Made by a program: the position numbers and the translations under genes. The notes beneath the pieces are model-generated. The model worked only from the letters and a program-made list of their open reading frames with translations, made no database searches and was not told the DNA's origin. From the NCBI GenBank assembly GCA_016709545.1, contig JADJMO010000010.1, forward strand, positions 1 through 64,000: a stretch of 64,000 nt of DNA, written 5' to 3'. Below, one piece after another: positions 46,934 to 56,010 of the stretch. Numbering within the stretch: position 1 is the first letter of the stretch; each line of letters begins with the position of its first letter. Source of the DNA: Myxococcales bacterium. Its GTDB lineage: Bacteria; Myxococcota_A; Polyangia; Polyangiales; JADJMO01.

Positions 46934-47368
46934 CTAGAGGACGTACCCGAGCTCGGGGCTCAGGGCGATGGAGCTCTTGTGGAACGAGCCGTTGCCGCGA
47001 CCTATTTCCTTGCCCGAGGCGGTCTCGACCACGGCCTCGGCGAGGAACACGTTCTTGCCGGCGTGCACCACGCGACCGCGGGCGGTGAGCTGCCCCTCGC
47101 TCACCGGGCGCACGAGGTAGGTGGTGAAGCTCACCGTGACCACGAACACGTCCTCGACGAGCGAGCTCGTGGCGAAGAAGCACGCGTCGTCGAGGAGCTT
47201 GAAGATCACCGAGCCGTGCACCGAGCCGGCGGCGTGGAACAGCTCCGGGCGGACGCGCAGGCCGATGGTCGCGGCGCTCTTGTCGATCGCGATGCTCGGC
47301 TCGTAGAACCGGTTGATCGGCGCGGAGAGGTACATCGCCTCGAGCTTGCGCAGGTGGACTTCGCTCAT
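46934..47368 (-). CDS. PaaI-like hotdog thioesterase
   Basis: 144 residues. Hotdog-fold signature HAAGSVHGSVIFKLLDDACFF (H-G-x-x-x-x-L-x-D) and later strands VFVVTVSFTTYLVRPVSEGQL, GRGNGSF. It would hydrolyse a thioester such as an acyl-CoA. It is convergent with the SET gene and starts 41 nt after the helical protein gene, probably in the same operon. Confidence 0.88.
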   Translation of the reverse strand: MSEVHLRKLEAMYLSAPINRFYEPSIAIDKSAATIGLRVRPELFHAAGSVHGSVIFKLLDDACFFATSSLVEDVFVVTVSFTTYLVRPVSEGQLTARGRVVHAGKNVFLAEAVVETASGKEIGRGNGSFHKSSIALSPELGYVL

Positions 47369-47408
47369 CGGGCAGATGATGACACGGGTTCGCCGCGAGG
47401 GGGACCGC

Positions 47409-48497
47409 TCAGACCTGGCCGCGGAGGGTGAGGAGAGCACGCAGGGGACTCGACGGCGTCGGCGGGGAGGGCAGCCAGCGGCGGACGAGCGCATCGTGCT
47501 CGACCTGCAGCTTCCGGGCGCGACCGTCCTGGCCGATCGCGTCGAGCGTGCGCACGCGCAACCGAAGAGCGGGACACAGACAGGGCTGCCCCTGGAAGCC
47601 GGTCTCGCGGAGCACGTGCACCGCCTCCGCCGCGAGCAGGTCGGCCTCGATGGCGCGACCCCAGTCGAGGAACAGCGCCGCCAGCGGCAGCCGCGCGCAG
47701 TGCCCCGTGCGCAGGAGCGCGGCGAACCGGTTCTCCGCCTCGTGGAAGCGGCCCTCGAGGTGGCTCAGGCGCGCCTCGCGCTCGGCCACGCTGCGCAGGA
47801 AGCCGGGGCCACCCTCGTCGAGGAGCAGCGCGACGTGCAGCGCGGCCTGCACGTGGACCAGCGCCGCCGGGGCCGCACCCCGCTCGAACGCCGCGTCGGC
47901 CGCCGTCTGCGCGAGATCGAGCAACGGCACGCTCGGCCGATCGAGCGACGCGGTGCGCATCGCGCCCTCGAGCAGGTAGTGCGCGCGCGGGTCGCCGAGG
48001 TCGAGCAGCAACCGACCGAGGTCGAACGCCACGTTGGAAGGCAGCCCCTCGCCGAAGCGGTCGTCGAAGGGGCTCGCGAGGAGCTTCTGCTGCAGCTCGT
48101 GGGCCTCGGCCGAACGCCCGGTCGCGCACAGGGCGACGACGAGGACCGCGAGGTCGTCGAGCTCGGGCTCGGCGAGCGCGATCACCTCCTGGAAGAGCCG
48201 CACGGCGTCGACGAACGCGTAGTGACGGAACGCGGCCCAGGCGTTCTCGCGCAGCGGCGCGAGGCGGTTGCGGTCGACGCGCTTCTGCTTGCGGACCCGC
48301 CCGGCGAGGTAGACCTGCTCCACGCGACCTGCCTGCTCGGCGCGCTCGGCGAACTCGCGCGAGAACTCCTCCTCGCCGCGCATCGCGGACAGTCGCGCCA
48401 GCGCGGAGAGCACGCGGCGGTTGGTGCGCGACGAAGGCGGCGGCTCGTCGGCGGCGAGGGCCCCCTCGCGATAGGCAAACGAGCCGTGCCGCGCCAT
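47409..48497 (-). CDS. Helical repeat protein of unknown function
   Basis: 362 residues, almost all alpha-helical with TPR-like alternations (AFRHYAFVDAVRLFQEVIALAEPE, AAEAVHVLRETGFQGQPC). It has no signal, few Cys and no catalytic motif. Similar Ala/Leu-rich helical proteins are frequent in this phylum, but no family assignment is possible. It lies upstream of the thioesterase and downstream of the hairpin near 48540. Confidence 0.68.
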   Translation of the reverse strand: MARHGSFAYREGALAADEPPPSSRTNRRVLSALARLSAMRGEEEFSREFAERAEQAGRVEQVYLAGRVRKQKRVDRNRLAPLRENAWAAFRHYAFVDAVRLFQEVIALAEPELDDLAVLVVALCATGRSAEAHELQQKLLASPFDDRFGEGLPSNVAFDLGRLLLDLGDPRAHYLLEGAMRTASLDRPSVPLLDLAQTAADAAFERGAAPAALVHVQAALHVALLLDEGGPGFLRSVAEREARLSHLEGRFHEAENRFAALLRTGHCARLPLAALFLDWGRAIEADLLAAEAVHVLRETGFQGQPCLCPALRLRVRTLDAIGQDGRARKLQVEHDALVRRWLPSPPTPSSPLRALLTLRGQV

Positions 48498-48533
48498 TCC
48501 TCCATTCTAGCTCGCTTCAGTGTTCATGTCTGA

Positions 48534-48555
48534 CGGCCGCCCATGGAGGCGGCCG
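48534..48555. terminator. Hairpin repeat after the phosphoesterase gene (copy 1)
   Basis: Arms CGGCCGCC and GGCGGCCG flank a CATGGA loop. The same element occurs at 53251-53272 on the other strand, also just past gene ends. It sits 25 nt past the minus stop at 48580. A downstream T-tract is absent. Confidence 0.45.
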
Positions 48556-48579
48556 AGACTTCGCCTCGCTCCGCTCGGC

Positions 48580-51381
48580 TCAGTCGTCGTCGTCGACCAC
48601 CACGGGCAGGCCCGCGGCCTTGCGGGCGAGGCGCCAGCGCACCTCGGCCTCGAGCTGCGGCGAGAGCTTCTCGAGCTGCTTGCCCTTCATCCAGCGCTCG
48701 ACCTGGCGATCGAGCTCGGGGTTCTCGTCGACGTCGGTGAGGTCCCAGGACGACGAGAGGAACTTCTCGGCGCTCGTGCCCGTGCCGCCGCAGGAGAGCG
48801 GCCACTCGCGCGGCTTCTTGGTCCACGGCGTGTAGTCGGGCGTGCCGGTGAACAGGTCGAACGGCAGCGCGGCCTTCTCGACCTGCACGTTGGGGTAGGG
48901 CACGCCGTACACGTGCGCGATGATCTTGTGGATCGACGACACGTCGATGTGGGTCTTGCTCACGTACTTGCGCTTCACCCACGGCGAGATCATCACGAAG
49001 GGCGTGCGGTGGACGTCCACGTGCTCGCCGCCGACCGCCGGGTCGTCCTCGGTGATCATGATGAGCGTGTGCTCCCACTCCGGGCTGTGCGTGATCGCGT
49101 CGACGATCATGCCGGTCGCCTCGTCGTTCACCGCGATCATCGCGTCGGGCGGAGGGGTCTTCGGGCCGACGCCGACGGTGTGGTCGTTCGAGAGGGTCAT
49201 GAACACGAACGGCCGCAGGTCACACCGCACGCGCCAGCGCCCGGCCACGTGGCAGGACTTCTCGGTGTCGGGGTAGCCCATGCTCTGGATGAAGCCACCG
49301 GGGTACTTCGCGTCGAGCGGGAGCGCGCCCGGCTGCTTCTCGCGCGGTACGCCCATGGCCTCACCGAAGATGTCGACGCCCACCTTGTTGCGCATCAGCC
49401 AGTCGAACAGGCCACCCTCGACGGTGACGCCGATGTCGAGCACGCCGCCGGAGGGGAACGGGGTCCTGCGGATGTCGCGCTCGTAGCCGTCGACCGCCCA
49501 GGTGCGCTCGTTGTGGTCGCTCGAGCGCCCGTAGATCGCCCAGAAGTGGCCTTGCTGCGAGAGCTCGGCGCTCGTGTAGTAGTTGTCGGAGTGGGCGAAG
49601 TCCTGCGCGAGGCCGCGGAGGTTCGCCCAGATCTTCGCCTGCGCGTTCGCGTCCTTGCCGAGCACGAGCTTCGGGTCGCCGTCGACGCCGGGGAGGTCGC
49701 CGAAGAGCGCGTCGAAGGTCTTGTTCTCGCGGAGGATGAACACGACGCGCGTGATCTGCTTGGATGGTCCGCTCTTGTTGTCCTTGGGGATCGGGAAGTC
49801 GTACGCCGCGCCGCCACACTCGACGGTCGGCGCGCCCGCGAGGCCAGCGACGTCGAGGCCCTTCTTGACCGCGGCCTCCCCGGCGACGAGATCGGCGGCC
49901 GACGGGAAAGGGATCGCCTGCACCGACCCGTAGGTGCGCCCCATCACGTCACCGTCGTGGATCTCGAACTTGATCGGGTTCGGTCCGTCGAAGCCGGCCC
50001 GCATGTTGGCGACGACGAGGCCGCCGTCGTCGAGCAAGCCCACACCGCCCGGCCACCACCCCGTGGCGAGGCGGCCGACCGGCGTGAGCTTGGGGGGCGA
50101 GGCGCTCAGATCCACGTCCCACGCGGAGAGGGCGTTCACGCCCGCGAGCGACGCGTAGAGCCGGTTGTTCTTGGCGTCGAAGGCCACCGACGAGGGATCG
50201 AGGCCGTGGAGGCCATCCTTCACGTCGACGGGCACGGGCGTGGCCGATCCCGCCACGCGATCGACGAGCGTGAGGGTGTCGCCGAAGGCGTTGGCGACGG
50301 CCATCCAGCGGGCGTCGAGGAACGTGATGCCCTGCGGGTTCTTGTCGGTCGGGAAGCTCCGCGTGGCCTTGCCGGTGTCGAGGTCGAGCTCGACGACCCG
50401 CTTGCCGCCCCACATCGTGACGTAGCAGTAGCGCCCGCTCGGATCGCGTGGGTCGAACGCGGCGGCGAAGGTCTCCTTCTCGCCGAGATCGATCTCGGAG
50501 AGCTTGGTGCCGTACGTGGCCGAGGTCGGGTCGACGTCGTAGACGAGCACCGTGCGCTCGAGGATCGGCGTCGCGACGAGGCGCTTGCCGTTGGGCGACG
50601 CGGCCACCGCCGAGAGGTGCCAGGGGATGACCTTGCCGTCCTTGTCCTTGGCGGTGGGCAGCTTGAGCGACCTGGCGTCGGCCTTGTCGAGGGCGCCGGC
50701 CGCGCCGAGCGTGAGCGCCTGCACCACGCCGTCGCTCGTGGGCAGGTAGACCGTGTCGGGCGCGACGAACGCCGCGGAGCTCCCGAGGGTCTTCGGCTTG
50801 TCGAACCGCACGAGCCCCGTGACGGGGTCGGTGCCCGCGAGCAGCTTGTCGACGTCGATGGCGCGCGCGACGTGCGCTCCATACCCCGTGTCGACGGTGA
50901 TCGCGCGCCGCTGACCCGGGATGGGCAGCACGAACGAGGGCAGGCCTCCGGTGAGATCCTTGGTGGCGAAGACGAACTCCTTGCCCGCCGGGGTCACGCG
51001 GCGGCCGTCGGGCAGGATGCGGGTCGCGCCCTCGACCGCGACCTTCTTCACGGCCTCGCCGGTGGGTGTGGTCGCGGTGCACGCGCCCTTCGCGGCCACG
51101 AACTTGGTCGGATCGTAGGCCGCGCAGGTGTCGGCGTGCGGGATGGATCCCCACGCGCCGAGGCTCGGACACTGGTAGCCGCTCGCCACGTCGACGCAGT
51201 CCGCGTCGAGCGGGCAGTCGTAGCCACACGAGCGTGGCGCGACCGAGAACTCCTCGGGATCGGGGCCGGCTTCGGCGGTGTCGAGGGCCGCGTCGGGCTG
51301 CTGCTCGGCGTCTCCACCGCACCCGCCGACAGACCCTGCAAAGCAGAGGAGACCGAAGAGGCAGAGCGAGCGCGCCTTCAT
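48580..51381 (-). CDS. Lipoprotein with propeller-like N-half and phosphoesterase C-half
   Basis: 933 residues from ATG 51381 with lipobox VGGCGG near residue 21. Residues ~90-500 show repeated strand patterns and DPRDPSGRYCYVTMWGGKRVVELDLDTG, a YncE/40-residue propeller. From ~580 the phosphoesterase-family core (PF04185 style) begins RVVFILRENKTFDALFG, with GHFWAIYG, IMITEDDPAVGGEHVDVHRTPF and Asp/His metal ligands. It probably hydrolyses a phospho- or phospholipid ester at the cell surface. The divergent small zinc gene starts 70 nt away. Confidence 0.88.
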   Translation of the reverse strand: MKARSLCLFGLLCFAGSVGGCGGDAEQQPDAALDTAEAGPDPEEFSVAPRSCGYDCPLDADCVDVASGYQCPSLGAWGSIPHADTCAAYDPTKFVAAKGACTATTPTGEAVKKVAVEGATRILPDGRRVTPAGKEFVFATKDLTGGLPSFVLPIPGQRRAITVDTGYGAHVARAIDVDKLLAGTDPVTGLVRFDKPKTLGSSAAFVAPDTVYLPTSDGVVQALTLGAAGALDKADARSLKLPTAKDKDGKVIPWHLSAVAASPNGKRLVATPILERTVLVYDVDPTSATYGTKLSEIDLGEKETFAAAFDPRDPSGRYCYVTMWGGKRVVELDLDTGKATRSFPTDKNPQGITFLDARWMAVANAFGDTLTLVDRVAGSATPVPVDVKDGLHGLDPSSVAFDAKNNRLYASLAGVNALSAWDVDLSASPPKLTPVGRLATGWWPGGVGLLDDGGLVVANMRAGFDGPNPIKFEIHDGDVMGRTYGSVQAIPFPSAADLVAGEAAVKKGLDVAGLAGAPTVECGGAAYDFPIPKDNKSGPSKQITRVVFILRENKTFDALFGDLPGVDGDPKLVLGKDANAQAKIWANLRGLAQDFAHSDNYYTSAELSQQGHFWAIYGRSSDHNERTWAVDGYERDIRRTPFPSGGVLDIGVTVEGGLFDWLMRNKVGVDIFGEAMGVPREKQPGALPLDAKYPGGFIQSMGYPDTEKSCHVAGRWRVRCDLRPFVFMTLSNDHTVGVGPKTPPPDAMIAVNDEATGMIVDAITHSPEWEHTLIMITEDDPAVGGEHVDVHRTPFVMISPWVKRKYVSKTHIDVSSIHKIIAHVYGVPYPNVQVEKAALPFDLFTGTPDYTPWTKKPREWPLSCGGTGTSAEKFLSSSWDLTDVDENPELDRQVERWMKGKQLEKLSPQLEAEVRWRLARKAAGLPVVVDDDD

Positions 51382-51451
51382 GGCCGAAAGGGTATGAGAT
51401 CCCTCTTGCGGCTGCACGACAGTTGTCGCACAAGCCTGCGTCGTGCAGGGG

Positions 51452-51640
51452 ATGGACGATCGGTGCGCGAGCTGCGGGGCCAAGAAGCCCGAGGTCGGAG
51501 AGATCACCCTGGCGAGCAAGATGGGGTGGCGGCTGCTCCGTCGCCCGACCGACCCGAGCACGGGCGACGCGGGCGCGGGTGGCGTGAACCTGGTGTTCGA
51601 GTGGTTCTGCCCGACCTGCGCGCCGAAGCGGAAGCTCTAG
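51452..51640 (+). CDS. Small zinc-ribbon-like protein
   Basis: 62 residues from ATG 51452; GTG 51443 in frame is an alternative. Two Cys pairs, CASCGAKKPE and WFCPTCAPKRK, at each end give a zinc-ribbon layout. The middle is Gly/Ala-rich. No known family. Its stop is 8 nt before the convergent secreted protein. Confidence 0.6.
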   Translation: MDDRCASCGAKKPEVGEITLASKMGWRLLRRPTDPSTGDAGAGGVNLVFEWFCPTCAPKRKL

Positions 51641-51648
51641 TCACGCCG

Positions 51649-51978
51649 TCACTTGCGCTGGGTGCACTTCACCTTGGGGGTGAAGCCGGACACCGGTGAG
51701 TCGAGGAACGTGAGCACCTCGACGGTGGCCTTGGGCGCGACCTCCACCTTCACCACGGTGGGGTTCACGTCGGTCGAGACCTCACAGTCGGCGATCTTGG
51801 GGCACGCGCTCGTGAGGATGACGACGTGCTTGAAGCCGTAGCCGTTGCTGCGCGCTTCGCCCTTGAACGCGACGCACGAGGGCGCGGCGGCCTGCGCAAT
51901 GGACGAGCTCGGCCCTCCGACCCAGCCTGGAGTCACGGGGAGGAATGCTCCGAGGGCGGCGAAGGCGAGGGCGAGCAT
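51649..51978 (-). CDS. Small secreted protein
   Basis: 109 residues. Signal ALAFAALGAFLPVTPGWVGG and a likely cut after IAQA. The mature ~78 residues have four Cys (APSCVAF, TSACPKI, ADCEV, VKCTQ) and strands (VVKVEVAPKATVEVLTFL), suggesting a compact disulfide-stabilised beta protein. No family recognised. Confidence 0.7.
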   Translation of the reverse strand: MLALAFAALGAFLPVTPGWVGGPSSSIAQAAAPSCVAFKGEARSNGYGFKHVVILTSACPKIADCEVSTDVNPTVVKVEVAPKATVEVLTFLDSPVSGFTPKVKCTQRK

Positions 51979-52041
51979 GCACTGACTATGGCCACGGTAG
52001 AGGCTGCCAGCAAGTTCTCGTCCGACTAGGATGCGCGGCCC

Positions 52042-53226
<1,185 letters not shown>

Positions 53227-53250
53227 ACGGGACGAACGGGAGCGAAGCAT

Positions 53251-53272
53251 CGGCCGCCTCCATGGGCGGCCG
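53251..53272. terminator. Hairpin repeat between convergent genes (copy 2)
   Basis: The reverse complement of the 48534-48555 element: CGGCCGCC, TCCATG loop, GGCGGCCG. It lies between hppD and the convergent small gene stop, a place fit for a bidirectional terminator. On the minus strand the bases just after the hairpin (atgcttcgct) also resemble those after copy 1 (agacttcgcc). Confidence 0.5.
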
Positions 53273-53280
53273 ACGAAGAT

Positions 53281-53541
53281 TCACACCGTGACGAACCGCA
53301 GCGAGGTGCGCCGCGGCGTGAAGGCGCGGAGCAAGCGGATGCCCGCGAGCAGCCCCGCGACGTCGACCGTCGCGGCGAGCAGGTGGTCGTAGGCGAACGC
53401 CGACAGCGCGGCGCCCTTCGGCAGCTCGGTCATGCGGGCGCGGCGGAGGGCGAGCGGGAGCACGTCGTCCGCGAACGGACGACCGACGACGGCTTCGAGG
53501 GTCTGCAGCAGGAGGGCGCGGGACTCGGTCGGGGCGGACAT
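53281..53541 (-). CDS. Hypothetical small protein
   Basis: 86 residues, helical (SRALLLQTLEAVVGRPFADDVLPLALRRARM and LLAATVDVAGLLAGIRLLRAF) with a basic C-terminus. One mildly hydrophobic helix; no signal. Third-position GC is high, but no family is recognised, and the alternative frames are not coherent. Confidence 0.55.
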   Translation of the reverse strand: MSAPTESRALLLQTLEAVVGRPFADDVLPLALRRARMTELPKGAALSAFAYDHLLAATVDVAGLLAGIRLLRAFTPRRTSLRFVTV

Positions 53542-53649
53542 CGCGGCCCGGACGAGGCAAAGTGGATACCAGGGGACAGCGGCGGAAAAGCGGCCAAATC
53601 ACGGGAGAACGGTGGGTCGAATCGACACACCGTATCGCCGCGACCCGCG

Positions 53650-53982
53650 TCACTCCTCCTTGGGAGGCTCCGTACCCGCCCGGTGCTTCGCGAGGAGCTC
53701 GTCGATCCGCACCCCGTCGATCACCAGTCCCTCGACGTCGGCGTCCTCGATCACGACGCCGCTCAGGTCCACGTTGACGAGCCTGGCTCCGCGCAGGCTC
53801 ACGTCGTCGAACACCGCCCCCTCGAAGGTGACGTTCTCGATGCGGGCCGCCTTGGCGTTCACGTCGTCGAACCGCGCGCCCTCCAGGGTGACGTTGTGGA
53901 AGGTCGCCGCGCCGAGGTCGACGTCGTCGAACGTGGCCTCGCGGAGGGTCTCGTCGTGGAAGCGTCGGGGGTCTTCGGACAT
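53650..53982 (-). CDS. Pentapeptide-repeat protein
   Basis: 110 residues from ATG 53982 (53994 also possible). Residues ~15-85 repeat A/F-x-D/N-V-x-L/F units: FDDVDLGAATFHNVTLEGA, FDDVNAKAARIENVTFEGA, FDDVSLRGARLVNVDLSGV. This is the right-handed quadrilateral beta-helix pattern A(D/N)LxX. Such proteins bind or mimic other macromolecules; the partner is unknown. Confidence 0.83.
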   Translation of the reverse strand: MSEDPRRFHDETLREATFDDVDLGAATFHNVTLEGARFDDVNAKAARIENVTFEGAVFDDVSLRGARLVNVDLSGVVIEDADVEGLVIDGVRIDELLAKHRAGTEPPKEE

Positions 53983-54056
53983 CGCGGGTGACATCCTAGC
54001 GGACCCTCCCGCGAGGTGCTTCGCGCCCGCGCCGATCCGTGCTTTCTCGCCGCCCC

Positions 54057-55354
54057 ATGGCCCGCATCCACCGCACGCTCCCCAAGGCCGGCACCAAGGT
54101 CGGCATCGCCTTCTCCGGCGGCCTCGACACCCGCTGCGCCGTCGCGTGGATGTCACGCAAGGGGCTCGAGGTCCACTGCTACACCGCCGACCTCGCGCAG
54201 CCCGACGCCGACGACGTGTCGGCCATCCCCGCCGTCGCGATCGAGCATGGGGCCAAGGCGGCCAAGGCCGTCGACTGCCGCGAGTCGCTGGTTCGCGAGG
54301 GCATCGTCGCCATCCAGTGCGGCGCGTTCCACCTCTCGTCGGGCGGCAAGAAGTACTTCAACACCACGCCGCTCGGCCGCGCGGCCACCACCACCGCCAT
54401 CGTGCGCGCCATGCGCGAGGACGGTGTGCACGTGTTCGGCGACGGCTCGACGCACAAGGGCAACGACATCCAGCGCTTCTACCGATACGGCATCCTCGTC
54501 GATCCGGAGCTCACCATCTACAAGCCGTGGCTCGACCAGGCCTTCGTCGACGCGTTCGGCGGGCGCACCGAGATGAGCGAGTACCCGACGCCAACCTGCT
54601 CGGCGCCACCCACGAGGCCAAGGACCTCGAGCGCCTCGACACCGGCATGCGCATCGTCGAGCCGATCATGGGCGTGGCGCCGTGGCGCCCCGAGGTGGCC
54701 ATCGCCACCGAACGCGTCACCATCGAGCTGCTCGCTGGCGTCCCCGTCGCCATCGGCGACGTGCGCGGCTCGCTGCTCGAGGTGTTCCTCGAGGCCAACA
54801 AGGTCGGCGGCCGCCACGGCCTCGGCATGAGCGACCAGATCGAGAACCGCGTGATCGACGCCAAGAGCCGCGGGATCTACGAGGCCCCCGGCATGGCGCT
54901 CCTGCACATCGCCTACGAGCGCCTGCTCGCGGCGATCCACAACGAGGCCACGACCGACCTCTACGCGACGCTCGGGCGCAAGCTCGGCCGCCTCCTCTAC
55001 GAGGGCAAGTGGTACGACCCGGAGGCGCTGCTCCTCAAGGACGCGCTCACCCGCTGGGTCGCCCCCAGCATCAGTGGCAAGGTGGTGCTGGAGCTCCGTC
55101 GCGGCGACGACTGGTCGATCGTCGACACCCGCCCCGTCTACTCCTCGTACGATCCCGACAAGCTCTCGATGGAGAAGGTCGCGAGCCCCGCGTTCTCGCC
55201 CGAGGACCGCATCGGCGCCCTCGAGCTGCAGAACCTCTCGGTCGGCGACAACCGCGCGCTCCTGCTCCACCACCTGGGCGCGATCAGCGGGCACACGCTC
55301 GCGGGCGACCAGGTCGCCGGCCTGCTCGGCGCCAAGGACCCGAAGAAGGCCTAG
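54057..55354 (+). CDS. argG: Argininosuccinate synthase (single frame break)
   Basis: About 432 residues when repaired. The ATP-pyrophosphatase loop is GIAFSGGLDTRCAVAWM, followed by FGDGSTHKGNDIQRF, LLGATHEAKDLERLDTG and WDPEALLLK-type blocks (YDPEALLLKDALTRWV), the E. coli-type class rather than the shorter type. It joins citrulline and aspartate in arginine synthesis. The frame breaks near 54585: EMSEY then, after one missing base, DANLLGATHEAK. An essential gene breaking at one base points to a sequence error. Its stop overlaps the convergent stop by 2 nt. Confidence 0.9.
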
Positions 55355-56010
55355 GCGGCGCGCCGGCGGCGCAGGCCGAACGGCAACAGGATCAAGCCGA
55401 TGAGGCCGATGATGGCCACCACGATGAACCCGGCCATCTGCAGGATGACGCACATCTCGTTCACCGTGGTGACCGGCTTGTAGTCCTCGCTGAGCTTGTC
55501 GGCGTCGAGCTTGTGCTTCGCGTCGAAGGTGAAGCCGTGCTCGGCGTAGAACGGCACGTCTTCGGGGTCGATCTTGCTGTCCTTCGGCGCCGGCACCGAG
55601 AGCGTGACGAGCTCACCGGTCGCGAGGTCGTACGCCGCGGGCCCCTTGATCCAGGGCATGTCCGTGTAGATCCACGAGCCCTTCTGGAAGCGCGCGTTGG
55701 AGAAGATCCCGCCCTTGGTCTGGCAGGCGCCGCAGAGGCGGAACAGCGGAAAGGCGTCGCCGTACTTCACGATCGAGATGCTCGGGTGCGGCCCGCCGAA
55801 GCCCCACACCTGGAACGCGCGGCGGTCGTCGACGACGTAGAGCTGCTTGTCGTGCTGGCGACCGAACGAGAAGCTCGCGCCGCGGAAGGCGAAGCCGCTC
55901 GCCCCGAACGCGTAGTAGAGGTTGATGAGGACGATGGCGACGAGCGCCGCCCGCGCGCACACGACGTAGAGCGCGGGGAAGAGCGGCGGCTTCGGGGCAG
56001 TGGTGTTCAA
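55351..56010 (-). CDS. Membrane protein of unknown function
   Basis: 219 residues from a TTG at 56010 that overlaps the TGA of the kelch gene (TTGA). It has two transmembrane helices (ARAALVAIVLINLYYAFG near the start, FIVVAIIGLIGLILLPFGL near the end) around a soluble middle with a CGACQ pair. The stop overlaps the convergent argG stop. No family recognised; coupled translation suggests a partner of the upstream surface protein. Confidence 0.72.
   Translation of the reverse strand: MNTTAPKPPLFPALYVVCARAALVAIVLINLYYAFGASGFAFRGASFSFGRQHDKQLYVVDDRRAFQVWGFGGPHPSISIVKYGDAFPLFRLCGACQTKGGIFSNARFQKGSWIYTDMPWIKGPAAYDLATGELVTLSVPAPKDSKIDPEDVPFYAEHGFTFDAKHKLDADKLSEDYKPVTTVNEMCVILQMAGFIVVAIIGLIGLILLPFGLRRRRAA

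Noticed and set aside
48520..51699. 1,059-codon plus frame antisense to the phosphoesterase lipoprotein
   Set aside because: No motif and shadow composition; the minus frame has a signal peptide, propeller and phosphoesterase motifs.
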